NCBI GenBank assembly: GCA_020627505.1
Contig: JAHDGS010000010.1
Location: forward strand, 1 to 46,765
DNA length: 46,765 nt
Reading direction: 5' to 3'
Source: Myxococcota bacterium
Lineage (GTDB): Bacteria; Myxococcota; UBA727; JAHDBA01
Below, piece by piece: positions 8,685 through 17,719 of the stretch. How positions within the stretch are numbered: the stretch's first letter is position 1; every line of letters begins with the position of its first letter. A model generated the notes under the pieces. The model was not told the origin of the DNA, ran no database searches, and was given only the letters and a program-made list of their open reading frames with translations. The translations under genes and the position numbers were made by a program.

Positions 8685-9558
8685 GCCGCCCACAATGCTA
8701 TCGATTGCCGGCTGGGATCCTTCAGCTGGTGCTGGTGTACTCGCCGATATGAAAACGGCTGCAGCTTTTGGCGTTTATGGTACTGCAGTGCTGACATCGA
8801 TCACGGCCCAAAATACCAGCGGTGTTCAACATGTAGAACCATGTCCCCCTAAACTCATTGGTCAACAACTTGCATCGATTTTAGAAGACATTCAAATTGA
8901 TGCAATTAAAATTGGCTTAGTACCGAATACTGATATCGCACAATGTATTGCGCAGCGTCTTCAACATTTTAAAGGGCCCATCGTTTTGGACCCAGTGATG
9001 GTCGCCTCTTCAGGTGATCGTTTACTCCAGGCTGAAAAAGTCCAATCAATACTCGATACTTTATTGCCATTCACCTCTTGTGTCACTCCGAATCGCGATG
9101 AAGCACAATTCATTTCAGACATTTATAAATTTGATGGCGCATCCATCGAAGATGGTATGCGCAGCTGGTATCAACGTCTCGTGCTTCAGCAAAAAAATGA
9201 TGTCGCCGTTTTGCTTAAAGATGGCCACGGACAAGACATCGCTTGTGAGGATAGACTATTCTACGCAAACGAAGTGTATGTACTGAGGCATCAGCGCATT
9301 GACACCAAGAATACACATGGCACAGGTTGTACATTCTCTTCAGCGATCGCTGCATGTCTGGCACGCGGTCATCAATTGCTCGAGGCCGTTCAGACCGCCC
9401 ATTCATATATCGTCGCTGCGATCGAAGCGGCACAGTATCAACAGATCGGGCACGGGCATGGTCCGCTCAATCATTATTTTCATAATGAAGCCTATACACT
9501 TTCATCTCTTAATAAACAAAGGAGTCAACATGACAACAATGACCACACCCAACCGTAA
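8674..9558 (+). CDS. thiD: HMP/HMP-phosphate kinase
   Basis: ThiD phosphorylates HMP-P to HMP-PP (and HMP to HMP-P). The 294-residue protein carries SIAGWDPSAGAGVLADMK, the SITAQNT loop, DAIKIGL, IVLDPVMVASSGDRLL, TPNRDEA and the anion-hole or base region THGTGCTFSSAIAACLARG. It overlaps thiM at the start and the thi5-type gene by 29 bases at the end. Thi5 delivers HMP-P, so ThiD is the next step in the pathway. Confidence 0.94.
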   Translation: MTNRPPTMLSIAGWDPSAGAGVLADMKTAAAFGVYGTAVLTSITAQNTSGVQHVEPCPPKLIGQQLASILEDIQIDAIKIGLVPNTDIAQCIAQRLQHFKGPIVLDPVMVASSGDRLLQAEKVQSILDTLLPFTSCVTPNRDEAQFISDIYKFDGASIEDGMRSWYQRLVLQQKNDVAVLLKDGHGQDIACEDRLFYANEVYVLRHQRIDTKNTHGTGCTFSSAIAACLARGHQLLEAVQTAHSYIVAAIEAAQYQQIGHGHGPLNHYFHNEAYTLSSLNKQRSQHDNNDHTQP

Positions 9559-10516
9559 ACAAGGTCGACGTACAAGAAAAGGAAACCCGCTCACCTTTAT
9601 GCTGAATTGGCAGGCAACAGCCTATCACGCCCCGGTGATCGTTGGTCAACACTTGGGCTACTACACAGATGAAGGTATTGATCTTGCGATTGTACAACCT
9701 TTGAACCCATCTGATGTGACGCGCATTGTCGGTTATGACCACATCAGCATAGGTCTTAAAGCGATGATTCACACCATTGCTGGTCGCGCCCGTGGACATG
9801 ACTTTAAGTCGATCGGTACATTATTAGATGAGCCGCCAACAGGACTCATTTTTCTCGAGTCATCAGGAATTAAAACGTTTGATGATATTCGCGGCAAAAA
9901 GCTCGGTTTCATCGGTGAATTTGGCAAATATATCATCGACGACTTGGCAAAAGCAGCCGGTATCGACGAATCAGAATATGAGACAGTTCGTGTGGGTATG
10001 CATATGGTTGATGCGATTATGTCGGGCACAATCGATGCAGGTATTGGTTTTAGCAATGTTCATCAAATAGAACTTGAAACCCGTTCTGGCTCACCTGCCG
10101 GTATCTTACGAATTGATGAGTTGGCTGCGTTGGGTTGTTGCTGCTTTTGTTCGATTCAGATTATTGCGCATGACAATATCATCACACAGAATCCTGAATT
10201 GCTCAAAAGATTCTTACGCGCGACACAACGTGCGAGCACCTTTGTCACACAATATCCAGATGATGCCTATCGTGTACTTTGTGAAGCATTGCCAAATATG
10301 AACAATGCCATGCAAGCAAAAATCTTCAAGTATACGCTCCCATACTTTTCACGTGGTCTCCACAATGTTGACCGTGATTGGCTTAAAGTTCATGGTTATA
10401 CACATCGGCTCGATATTCATGATGGCGACCTACCCCTCAGTGATATCTATACGAATGATTACATTCCATTTGATATTCACACGGAAACACCCGCAGTTGT
10501 GGAGCAACAAGTTTAG
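9530..10516 (+). CDS. thi5: Thi5-type 4-amino-5-hydroxymethyl-2-methylpyrimidine phosphate (HMP-P) synthase
   Basis: This 328-residue protein closely follows fungal Thi5/NMT1. It has FMLNWQATAYH (23-33), NPSDVTRIVG (59-68), GLKAMIH (75-81), FIGEFGK (127-133), GIGF, and above all LGCCCFCS (201-208). In yeast the Lys and His of KAMIH are the PLP-binding Lys and the His consumed as substrate, and CCCFC binds iron; by alignment these are K77, H81 and C203-C207. Yeast Thi5 builds HMP-P from PLP and its own His, as a single-turnover enzyme. There is no signal peptide and no thiXZ transporter nearby, so this is not the related periplasmic ThiY. ATG 9530 has AAAGGAG five bases upstream, inside the thiD 3' end. 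Fourth gene of the riboswitch operon. Confidence 0.9.
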   Translation: MTTMTTPNRKQGRRTRKGNPLTFMLNWQATAYHAPVIVGQHLGYYTDEGIDLAIVQPLNPSDVTRIVGYDHISIGLKAMIHTIAGRARGHDFKSIGTLLDEPPTGLIFLESSGIKTFDDIRGKKLGFIGEFGKYIIDDLAKAAGIDESEYETVRVGMHMVDAIMSGTIDAGIGFSNVHQIELETRSGSPAGILRIDELAALGCCCFCSIQIIAHDNIITQNPELLKRFLRATQRASTFVTQYPDDAYRVLCEALPNMNNAMQAKIFKYTLPYFSRGLHNVDRDWLKVHGYTHRLDIHDGDLPLSDIYTNDYIPFDIHTETPAVVEQQV

Positions 10517-10562
10517 ATTCTATCCCAAGTCATCATTGAACTGTGCATTTAGCGACAAAGCC

Positions 10563-10586
10563 GACAGTCGCCCAGAGGCGATTGTC
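10563..10586 (+). terminator. Possible terminator hairpin after the thiamin operon
   Basis: A stem of ten pairs (GACAGTCGCC at 10563-10572 with GGCGATTGTC at 10577-10586, one G-T pair, loop CAGA) lies 46 bases after the thi5 stop, between convergent genes. The following U-run is only three bases, so termination is plausible but weak. Confidence 0.45.
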
Positions 10587-10647
10587 TTTCGAAAGTGGTC
10601 ATTACCGCCAAGAAAGATAACGCCCGCAGGGAGGGAGGAGGCCAATG

Positions 10648-11721
10648 TTATATTTGGTTCCGATAGTGCTCTTTATAGATTTGAATGAGCGTGAGTAAAA
10701 TCGTCATAAACAGCGGTCCATAAAATATACCAAGAATACCGTACGCACTTAAACCGCCAACAATCGCAATCAAAACAAGCATATTCGGCATGGCTGCACG
10801 ATCACCAATCATCTTCGTTTTGACAACGTATTCAAAGATAGCCACATAAATCATGTTAAAGACGAGATAACCAATTGCCATTGAAGTCTGTCCACCGACC
10901 CACAACCAAATCGTCACAGGCACAAATACGAAAGCAGCACCCGCAATCGGAATAAACGACAATATCGTAATAACAGTCGCCCACACAAGGACAGGTGGAT
11001 CTTCAAAAACCCACGCGATGGCAAAGGCACCCAATATGCCCTGCATCAACGAAGCAAAACCATTTCCGACAAAAACAGCTGATGTGATTTCATGAAAACG
11101 ACCAACAATACGTGCTTCCTGCTCAACAGGAAAAGGCAATAGATCGATTAAGTAGGCTTTAATCTCATCTCCATAGCGAAAGAAGCTATGAATAAACATC
11201 AGCATCATGGCGAGATTAATTAAAACACTAATCGTTGCTAATGCGACCGTCGACAATTGACTTGAAACAGCAAGCCCGACGTTCTTCAGCATACCTGTTG
11301 ACGAGCTAATTAGTTCTCTTGGCTCAAGATGGATTCCAAGACTATCGAGTATCGAAAAAATACTCCATTTTTTTTCAGAGAAACCACTCGTGATCTCTTG
11401 CAGCCAAACTTGAAATTCCCAAGATGTGAGCTGCCCATAAGCTTTCTCACTCTCACCAACAAGTGCAATAACAAAGAATACAGCAGGACAAATCACCGTG
11501 ACTACAATTAAAATGGTCGTCAAAGCCGCATGAATGTTTTTTGAGAATCGAGTCATCTTTCGCTCAATGAAATGATGAACCGGCCGAAACAGGCTCGCCA
11601 AAATCATTGATAAAACCAGTCCAGCAAAGAATGATTCAAATAATTTAGCGACAAGCACAAATGCACAGATAAATAATGCATAAAATAAAACGGTTGCCGA
11701 ACGTTGCTCTAGACTTCGCAT
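10648..11721 (-). CDS. AI-2E family transporter (PerM/YdiK-like membrane protein)
   Basis: The 357-residue protein has about eight predicted transmembrane helices in the UPF0118/AI-2E pattern: the N-terminal paired helices, the SMILASLFRPV segment, the GNGFASLMQGILGAFAIAWVF helix pair, and the conserved C-terminal GILGIFYGPLFMTILLTLIQIYKEH. Family members have been linked to autoinducer-2 export, Na+/H+ antiport or permease functions; the sequence does not decide. It converges on the thiamin operon and appears monocistronic. Confidence 0.85.
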   Translation of the reverse strand: MRSLEQRSATVLFYALFICAFVLVAKLFESFFAGLVLSMILASLFRPVHHFIERKMTRFSKNIHAALTTILIVVTVICPAVFFVIALVGESEKAYGQLTSWEFQVWLQEITSGFSEKKWSIFSILDSLGIHLEPRELISSSTGMLKNVGLAVSSQLSTVALATISVLINLAMMLMFIHSFFRYGDEIKAYLIDLLPFPVEQEARIVGRFHEITSAVFVGNGFASLMQGILGAFAIAWVFEDPPVLVWATVITILSFIPIAGAAFVFVPVTIWLWVGGQTSMAIGYLVFNMIYVAIFEYVVKTKMIGDRAAMPNMLVLIAIVGGLSAYGILGIFYGPLFMTILLTLIQIYKEHYRNQI

Positions 11722-11797
11722 AAGTCATTTATAGGCGAAGGATGTCCGAAATGCCAACTTCAGGTATTTATATACCGACATTCATCTACAAAAGATG

Positions 11798-12379
11798 TCA
11801 TGGCACGATGGTTTGTTGCTTATTGATGTTCGTCTGATGATATTCCTCTAATAAAGAGTCAATACCGAGTTGCTCTTCGAGCGCCTCATCGTAGGTTCGT
11901 ACAGCTTTTTTGGCCGCATCCTCGTAAGCTGAAGATCCAGGGGGATAGGCCGTGAGAATGACACCAAAGATCATTGCACCAAGTCCTGTAACAAACGCGG
12001 TCGATCCTTCGAAGTTCTCATCTCTCTTATCGTTGACAAAAAGATATCCCGCCGAACCAAAAAACAATGATGCACCCGTCGCTTGCCAGAAACGGGCTTG
12101 TCGACGCTCCGTTTGTGCGACGCTGACATATCTTGCGAAATCTGATTTTGAGTCAACAGCAGGTAACAAATCTTCAACGGCTTCAACCCACTGTTCATTC
12201 TTAAGTCGCAACCCTGTGATACCGGCGCCGCCATCCTTTAGTCCATACGTCTGATAATATTCGATTCGCTCATTGGCTAAATCATGTCGCGAAGGCGCCT
12301 CCGGGATATTTATGTGTGATAGGCAACCTGTAAAACATGATGCACATATCAAATAGTAAATGAGACGAAGATATGACAT
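11798..12379 (-). CDS. Putative lipoprotein, third member of a tandem paralogous trio
   Basis: The 193-residue product has a lipoprotein signal ending FTGC (lipid Cys at residue 19) and then SHINIPEAPS...ERIEYYQTYGLKDGG. This layout is shared with the two genes upstream: Cys, an (I/V)xIP(E/D)(A/P)PS motif, a charged helix, an EDLLPAVDSKS-type segment, a glycine-rich hydrophobic hairpin in the middle, and a C-terminal YDEALEEQLGID motif. I do not recognise a known family. It begins three bases after the stop of the second paralogue, so the three are co-translated. Confidence 0.65.
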   Translation of the reverse strand: MSYLRLIYYLICASCFTGCLSHINIPEAPSRHDLANERIEYYQTYGLKDGGAGITGLRLKNEQWVEAVEDLLPAVDSKSDFARYVSVAQTERRQARFWQATGASLFFGSAGYLFVNDKRDENFEGSTAFVTGLGAMIFGVILTAYPPGSSAYEDAAKKAVRTYDEALEEQLGIDSLLEEYHQTNINKQQTIVP

Positions 12380-12382
12380 CTT

Positions 12383-13084
12383 TTAGAGTGCCTCACGGAT
12401 TTTTTGACCAAGCGCTTCACTTTCAGCATCTGTTAACGGAATACCTTGTTCGATTTTTTCTTCGGCCGATAATTCCTTGGATTCATTTTTTTCTCCAAAT
12501 TCAACAGGTTTCTCCTCTTCATCCGGTATCGGTTCAAAGCCAAGGTTAATATAGAGGTCATTATTATAGGTATGAAAAGCGGCTTCACGCGCCTCGTATG
12601 CTTCACCCATTTCTTTCATACCGGTGAATATCGCCCATGTGCCACCCACCAATAATATCGGCAAACCCACTGAGTCAAGTGAGGATTCTCGCCCACCGAT
12701 CACACCTGCAAGCGTGAGACCAGCACCAACACCTGCAATAATTCCTGGGAGAACTTTCTTCTTTCTCAGCGCATTCCTCCGATCCATGAAGATATCTGCT
12801 TGCTTCATCGTTTCACTTTTTTCATCAACAGCGGGTGCCAAATCGTATGGGTGCTGTATGATTGTCCCATTATCTAAATTGAGTTCTTTCAAATAATTGC
12901 CGCCCTTATCTGTCACGAGCCTCAATTCTGAGACGGCCTGAAACTTTTCAACATAGGCTTTCCGAACGTCTTCTGGCGCATGCATAGAAGGCGCGTCAGG
13001 AATTGTCACACGTTTTTGGCTCACACAGCCGATGTGCAGCATAAACGAAGAAAGGATAATTAATCGAAATAAATATGTTGTCAT
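12383..13084 (-). CDS. Putative lipoprotein, second member of a tandem paralogous trio
   Basis: The 233-residue product has a signal peptide ending LHIGC (Cys about residue 20) and then VTIPDAPSMHAPEDVRKAYVEKF. It shares with its neighbours DLAPAVDEKSETMKQ, a hydrophobic glycine-rich hairpin (GIIAGVGAGLTLAGVIGG) and a TYNNDLYINLGFEPI motif. A Glu-rich C-terminal tail (about residues 190-233) is unique to this copy. Its ATG overlaps the stop of the preceding paralogue by one base. Function unknown; an outer-membrane or periplasmic location is inferred from the lipobox. Confidence 0.65.
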   Translation of the reverse strand: MTTYLFRLIILSSFMLHIGCVSQKRVTIPDAPSMHAPEDVRKAYVEKFQAVSELRLVTDKGGNYLKELNLDNGTIIQHPYDLAPAVDEKSETMKQADIFMDRRNALRKKKVLPGIIAGVGAGLTLAGVIGGRESSLDSVGLPILLVGGTWAIFTGMKEMGEAYEAREAAFHTYNNDLYINLGFEPIPDEEEKPVEFGEKNESKELSAEEKIEQGIPLTDAESEALGQKIREAL

Positions 13085-13722
13085 TATAAAGCTCCAGGTC
13101 TGTCAAATTCACTAAATTCGTTTTGTTCTACTTCGATCGAAGGCTGCGCTTCTTCTTTAGAAACAGGCTCGAGTCCAAGTCGATCCATGAGGTCATCATT
13201 ATATGTCCCCATCGCTTGTAAGTTGTCTATGGTACCTGTGAACTTGCTGATCATGCCGTAGACGATACCACCAACCAAAGCCACGCCACCACCAATCAAT
13301 GCGCCTGTACCTATTGATGAAACGCTTTCAGAATTATTCCCTGATAAAACCAATCCGCCTACAAGTCCTATCAAACCGCCACGCCTCAACCATTTTCCTT
13401 TTCCTTTCGAGTCTTGATATTCTTTGATCTTGTGTGCTGTTACCGATTCAGGCTTGACCACATGTAGTAGGTCGGTCGATTCAGTCAATTTCTCGCCATT
13501 CTTCAGTGTAATGGTGATCACATTACGCCTTTTCTGACGACCATCCAGATAAGTCGTATCATTGGTCTGCTGCTTCATCTCGTCGATGGCATAATTATTG
13601 AAGAATGTACTCCGCTCCTCAAGAGAAGCCGTTTCCGATGGCGGCTCTGGTATTTGAATATGGTGCTCAAGTGAAGCGCATCCTGAACTCAGAATGAATG
13701 CTAAAACGATTAATTTGTTCAT
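13084..13722 (-). CDS. Putative lipoprotein, first member of a tandem paralogous trio
   Basis: The 212-residue product has a short signal peptide ending LSSGC (Cys about residue 15) and then IQIPEPPSETASLEERSTFFNNYAI, the same opening as the two genes downstream. The middle has a glycine-rich hydrophobic hairpin (GGLIGLVGGLVLSG and GALIGGGVALVGGIVYGMI) that could insert in or lie on a membrane. The C-terminal MGTYNDDLMDRLGLEPV motif matches its paralogues. It follows the VWA lipoprotein gene by about 104 bases. No known family recognised. Confidence 0.65.
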   Translation of the reverse strand: MNKLIVLAFILSSGCASLEHHIQIPEPPSETASLEERSTFFNNYAIDEMKQQTNDTTYLDGRQKRRNVITITLKNGEKLTESTDLLHVVKPESVTAHKIKEYQDSKGKGKWLRRGGLIGLVGGLVLSGNNSESVSSIGTGALIGGGVALVGGIVYGMISKFTGTIDNLQAMGTYNDDLMDRLGLEPVSKEEAQPSIEVEQNEFSEFDRPGAL

Positions 13723-13826
13723 AAATTATCCTATTTATAAGGGACTAACAGGTCCTTGAGAAGACTCATATATAATGCCGTGATGCATCTCGATTTTGTG
13801 ACAAGAAAAATGTTGTGTCAGATGTT

Positions 13827-14999
13827 TTACGCTTCGCATGGCTTTTTATATGTAATGTTCACGCGTAAATTAGAGTCAAAAGTTGCCTCAGCTGGAAAGA
13901 CAATACTATTTGTTTCTTCGTTGTAAGTGTAGTCATCTCGAATATTAACACATGTCCCCTCGTTCGCCTCACATACCACAACTGTCTCAACAACTGGCGT
14001 ATCACTTAAATGATATGATGTAGGAGAATCTTCTAATATCCAATCTAAAACTGCCGAATGATCCTCTTCACAAAGTGTTTCAAAAAGACCATTCGTTTGG
14101 TCTGCAACCGTTCTATAACGATCGAGTAGAAATGTATCTTCTCCACCTGAAGTGCATTGAACAAGAGATATGGGATTGGTACCAATACCAATACCAATGG
14201 CGGAAACCTCTGTTGATTCATTTTGAGAAAATGAACTCAATCGCTCAACATAATCAGAGATCGAGCCACTCGAATGATCGACTTCATCCGAAATAATGAC
14301 AATCTTATTTGGAACACCTGGTCGATCAAACCCTGCATTTTCTCCGCCTTCGCCACTGCGAACAAAAAACTCATAAGCTGCTCTCAAACCGCTTTCGCGT
14401 ATCGATGACTCATTCCTGATAGGCGTAACCGTATTTTCGATGGTGGCCATAAAATTGCACTCGAAGCGAGATTCAATATTGTCCATCATGGGTTGCAGTA
14501 ACCACTCTCCATTTAAACATGCACTATGAAGACCCGAATTCTCGTCCAGCGCACAACCATCAAACTCTTCGGCATTACAATTGAGTTCATTCGAACCCAA
14601 TGTTGTTGTAAAAGCGATTCTATAATTCATCTGCATACGCTCTGCGCTCTCAAAAAATGAGGAAAATGCTGCCTGTAGTGCATCTAAGTATGTCGTCATA
14701 CTTGTCGAGTCATCAATCACAAATAGAATGTCTTGCATTGGAAAAACTGGAGCGTAACTCAAGACGACTTCCTCATTGGAAATACCATCAAGACAATCTG
14801 TTACTGCATCTTCTGGAACCTCTTCAATGACCAAGCCTGCATCTGTAAGTACATCATCATCATCAACTGAGTTTAAACTCGAATCATCTTGGGACGCGTC
14901 ACCATTGTTCGAACCTGCAAGAAAGCTGATGTTGCAGCCTATACATAGGCTGAGAACAAGCACAAAAGTCAATTTCAAGCATGCAGTCAATTTATTCAA
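13827..14999 (-). CDS. Lipoprotein with von Willebrand factor A domain
   Basis: The 390-residue product has a signal peptide ending LCIGC (Cys about residue 22), an Asp/Ser-rich linker, and a VWA domain starting DILFVIDDSTSM. Residues D96, S98 and S100 form the DxSxS metal-ion-dependent adhesion motif, and NKIVIISDEVDHSS holds a later metal-site Asp. The C-terminal about 80 residues are a Cys-containing beta-rich domain. Such lipoproteins usually bind proteins at the cell surface. The start codon is TTG, overlapping the stop of the RCC1-like gene by eight bases, with GAGG about six bases upstream, so translation is coupled. Confidence 0.75.
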   Translation of the reverse strand: MNKLTACLKLTFVLVLSLCIGCNISFLAGSNNGDASQDDSSLNSVDDDDVLTDAGLVIEEVPEDAVTDCLDGISNEEVVLSYAPVFPMQDILFVIDDSTSMTTYLDALQAAFSSFFESAERMQMNYRIAFTTTLGSNELNCNAEEFDGCALDENSGLHSACLNGEWLLQPMMDNIESRFECNFMATIENTVTPIRNESSIRESGLRAAYEFFVRSGEGGENAGFDRPGVPNKIVIISDEVDHSSGSISDYVERLSSFSQNESTEVSAIGIGIGTNPISLVQCTSGGEDTFLLDRYRTVADQTNGLFETLCEEDHSAVLDWILEDSPTSYHLSDTPVVETVVVCEANEGTCVNIRDDYTYNEETNSIVFPAEATFDSNLRVNITYKKPCEA

Positions 15000-16692
15000 A
15001 ATCAGCCTCTGTCACACCACGGGCAATATATCCCCAACATGAAAGACGACCATCTAACCGAACCGCACATATTGTTTGCTTCGAAAAGTCAAAGTGTATC
15101 ACATCTGAAAGAACGCTCTGTTGCTCTTGATTGTATCCAAATTGACAGCGCATTGTTGTTCCTTGAAGACCACACCACCTTCCTCCCGCAACATGATGCA
15201 AAGTGTACTCTCCTTCTGGAACACCAAGCGTCCGTCTCATGCCGCCTCGGCAGGTTGGCTGATTTTCATTATTCAATACACAATATGTACCATCTTTCAT
15301 AACCAGTTTCTGTCCTCCTTCAATATTGGAAGTTCTGAAGTCTTCTAGAAATCTGCCAACACAAATAACATCGCCCACTGCCGTCAAGCCACATACACGA
15401 TATTCATCACATCCAATGTCTATCAAATCTGAACGGCCCTCTAAATCTGCAAGCCCCCCTGAAGGCTCACCTCCAAAACAGTCAATCGTTCCGTCATCTT
15501 TAAGCGCACATCCATAGCCAGGCATTGCACAGCCCTTATCAACACCTGTTTGTGCATCAAACAAAGCTTCATGTGTTGCAACATTCCGGCAAGTAAAGTT
15601 TGATGACTCATCGACTGTACATAGATTTCCGCCATGAAGACTCAAGCTTTCATATGTGCCTTCAAGCTCATAACGAGTCCCTTCAAAGCGTCCTGATACA
15701 CAAGAAATCTCTCCTGTATTCTTTATGCCGCAAACGAAGATCGAGTCTACAGCAATTTTCTGCCACTCACTTTGAGGCGGAGATGCTTTTCCATAACGAT
15801 TGTCCCCCCAACATATTACCTCGCCATTTTCTTTCACTGCACAATTATGCTCATACCCGGCACTCACTTGCAGGAAATTTCCTTCCATATCTTCACTCTG
15901 GCCGACTTCGTTATCTCCCCAGCAGGCGATGTTTCCATCCACTCTAACGGCACAAGCATGTAAGAAATTGGCTTCAACTTGAGTGAAATCTCCTTCAGGA
16001 ACGCCACTGACTTCATCGTAAAGCTCATTCCCAAAGCAGGATAATTTATTGGCTTCAGAAATGGCACAGGCAAAATTTGAACCAACATCTACATCGATAA
16101 ATTCTCCATCAGGAATATCTACTAGAGCAAAATCACTTCCCCAACATTCCAAACTACCATTTTCTTTAATTGCGCAGATACCGCTTCCATCCTTGCTAAT
16201 TTTAACATATTTGCCTGACTTATCCTGACTATCACCACAGTCCAATGTTCCATCTTCTAATATTCCACAGTCTGAATTTGAAATAGAACGATACTTTTTA
16301 AACAGTGTGATCCCATCCTGGTTCGACCCCCAACAAGATACAGAATTATCCTCCATAATACCGCACGTTTGATACCAACTGCTCTTTATTACCCTAAAGC
16401 GCCCGGAAACTGGTGTAGATGGTTTTCCTGAACCAAAATCATTATTCCCCCAGCATGAAACTATTCCATCAGTATCCAACATGCATGACATGATACTTCC
16501 CGCAGAAACAAAACGGTGTTGAGAACGATTTTCATCAAGAATTTCATCATTTTCTTCTCCGTTATGATTGTCAGTCCCCCCATCCATATACTCAGAGCGT
16601 TCTTCAGATGGGCATCCTACGAATATGGCAAATAGGACAGAGATACAGGTAGGGATAATATTTTTCATATGCTTTTCTATTCCTTTATTCAT
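14992..16692 (-). CDS. RCC1-like repeat lipoprotein
   Basis: The 566-residue product has a lipoprotein signal ending IFVGC and an acidic linker. It then has at least ten repeats of about 35-45 residues with the pattern xxCG(I/A/V)...G.(V/I/L)xCWGxN. Examples are VSCWGNND, VSCWGSNQ, IACWGDNE, VICWGDNR and LSCWGYIA. These are Cys-containing versions of RCC1 beta-propeller blades, common in surface proteins of Myxococcota-like bacteria; function there is unknown. An in-frame ATG at 16668 is an alternative start, but 16692 has AAGAAG at a better distance. It overlaps the VWA lipoprotein gene downstream. Confidence 0.78.
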   Translation of the reverse strand: MNKGIEKHMKNIIPTCISVLFAIFVGCPSEERSEYMDGGTDNHNGEENDEILDENRSQHRFVSAGSIMSCMLDTDGIVSCWGNNDFGSGKPSTPVSGRFRVIKSSWYQTCGIMEDNSVSCWGSNQDGITLFKKYRSISNSDCGILEDGTLDCGDSQDKSGKYVKISKDGSGICAIKENGSLECWGSDFALVDIPDGEFIDVDVGSNFACAISEANKLSCFGNELYDEVSGVPEGDFTQVEANFLHACAVRVDGNIACWGDNEVGQSEDMEGNFLQVSAGYEHNCAVKENGEVICWGDNRYGKASPPQSEWQKIAVDSIFVCGIKNTGEISCVSGRFEGTRYELEGTYESLSLHGGNLCTVDESSNFTCRNVATHEALFDAQTGVDKGCAMPGYGCALKDDGTIDCFGGEPSGGLADLEGRSDLIDIGCDEYRVCGLTAVGDVICVGRFLEDFRTSNIEGGQKLVMKDGTYCVLNNENQPTCRGGMRRTLGVPEGEYTLHHVAGGRWCGLQGTTMRCQFGYNQEQQSVLSDVIHFDFSKQTICAVRLDGRLSCWGYIARGVTEADFE

Positions 16693-16756
16693 ATTGAGCT
16701 TCTTTATATTTATTCATGCTTCTTCCTATAAGTCGTTGCATGTATCATGTTTGTGA

Positions 16757-17719
16757 CTAAAGCTTGAACATTTTCCGAATTTCATCATTCTTAAACCGAT
16801 ATTTCTTCAAATGCTTCTTAACATATTTTCGAGCGGCTTCTTCATGTCCGACCGAACGATAAAGTCGAATCAAGGCATAACTTGCAGCACCTGCCATTCG
16901 TCCATCAGGATGTTTGTTTAAATATAATCGATAGAGCTCTGCAGCACGTCTTAGATTGCCAGCCTGTTCATATGACTTTGCATCTTTGTAAAGCATGACT
17001 TCACCGGCAAGCTTATTGATCGGTTTTCGACGCGATTCAGCATGCTCTGCTTGAAGTTCAACAATGGTTTCTTGATTCGCATTGTTATTTTGTTCGGCTT
17101 GACGTTTTGTTTCTGTAGATGGCTTCTGTGAATCATCTGACTCAGTTTTAATCTGAGAGATAGGTTTATCAGGATTGTTTACTGGCTTGGCTTTGACAGA
17201 TGATTTCTTTTGAGCAGCTTTTTGATTCTTTGTCCTTTTTATTGTTTGCTGATTTGTATCCTCGTTCCGTTTTTCTGACTCCGAAATATCATCAGGTCTC
17301 GCCTGTTCACTTGATGATGCATTTTGTAGCGGGGCGCTCTGTTTAAGTTCTGACAGTTTTTTTGTTTCTGGCTGAGCCTTAGACTCATTCTCATTCATTG
17401 CAAGAACCGGCTGTTCAGAAGGATGAGACGGATGCCCACTGTTCATCAATACATAAGAGATACCTGCGCCGAGTAGTCCAAGTACCAACAGCGATTTAAA
17501 AGAAAAAAGAGCCGTTATCAGCGATGTCGCATAGAGTTTTGTCGCAGTGTTGTATGTGGCGGCATGGGACATGATATTTATACTGGTAAATTGCTCGGGT
17601 AGTTGGTCTACGATCTTTTCAGACATAAACTCAGGCTCAGCCATGACAGACGAATACGCTCGCTCAGTTTTGAACGCCTCATCGAATAAAGTACCGTCGT
17701 GTGCCCTTAAGTCAGACAT
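16757..17719 (-). CDS. Single-pass membrane protein with C-terminal TPR-like repeats, probable partner of the adjacent ECF sigma factor
   Basis: The 320-residue protein has a soluble N-terminal part of about 70 residues and one transmembrane helix (LLVLGLLGAGISYVLM). A long Lys/Gln/Ser-rich low-complexity linker follows, then C-terminal TPR-like helices (SYEQAGNLRRAAELYRLYLN and YALIRLYRSVGHEEAARKY). Its ATG lies inside the last codons of the sigma factor gene, with AAAGGAGG upstream. Cytoplasmic N-terminus, one membrane helix and periplasmic TPR is the layout of many anti-sigma or sigma-regulator proteins. No ZAS zinc motif is visible, so the anti-sigma role is inferred from position and topology only. 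Confidence 0.65.
   Translation of the reverse strand: MSDLRAHDGTLFDEAFKTERAYSSVMAEPEFMSEKIVDQLPEQFTSINIMSHAATYNTATKLYATSLITALFSFKSLLVLGLLGAGISYVLMNSGHPSHPSEQPVLAMNENESKAQPETKKLSELKQSAPLQNASSSEQARPDDISESEKRNEDTNQQTIKRTKNQKAAQKKSSVKAKPVNNPDKPISQIKTESDDSQKPSTETKRQAEQNNNANQETIVELQAEHAESRRKPINKLAGEVMLYKDAKSYEQAGNLRRAAELYRLYLNKHPDGRMAGAASYALIRLYRSVGHEEAARKYVKKHLKKYRFKNDEIRKMFKL

Noticed and set aside
9530-10516. Periplasmic substrate-binding protein of an ABC transporter (ThiY/NMT1-like)
   Set aside because: No signal peptide and no transporter genes nearby. The KAMIH and CCCFC motifs are those of Thi5 enzymes.
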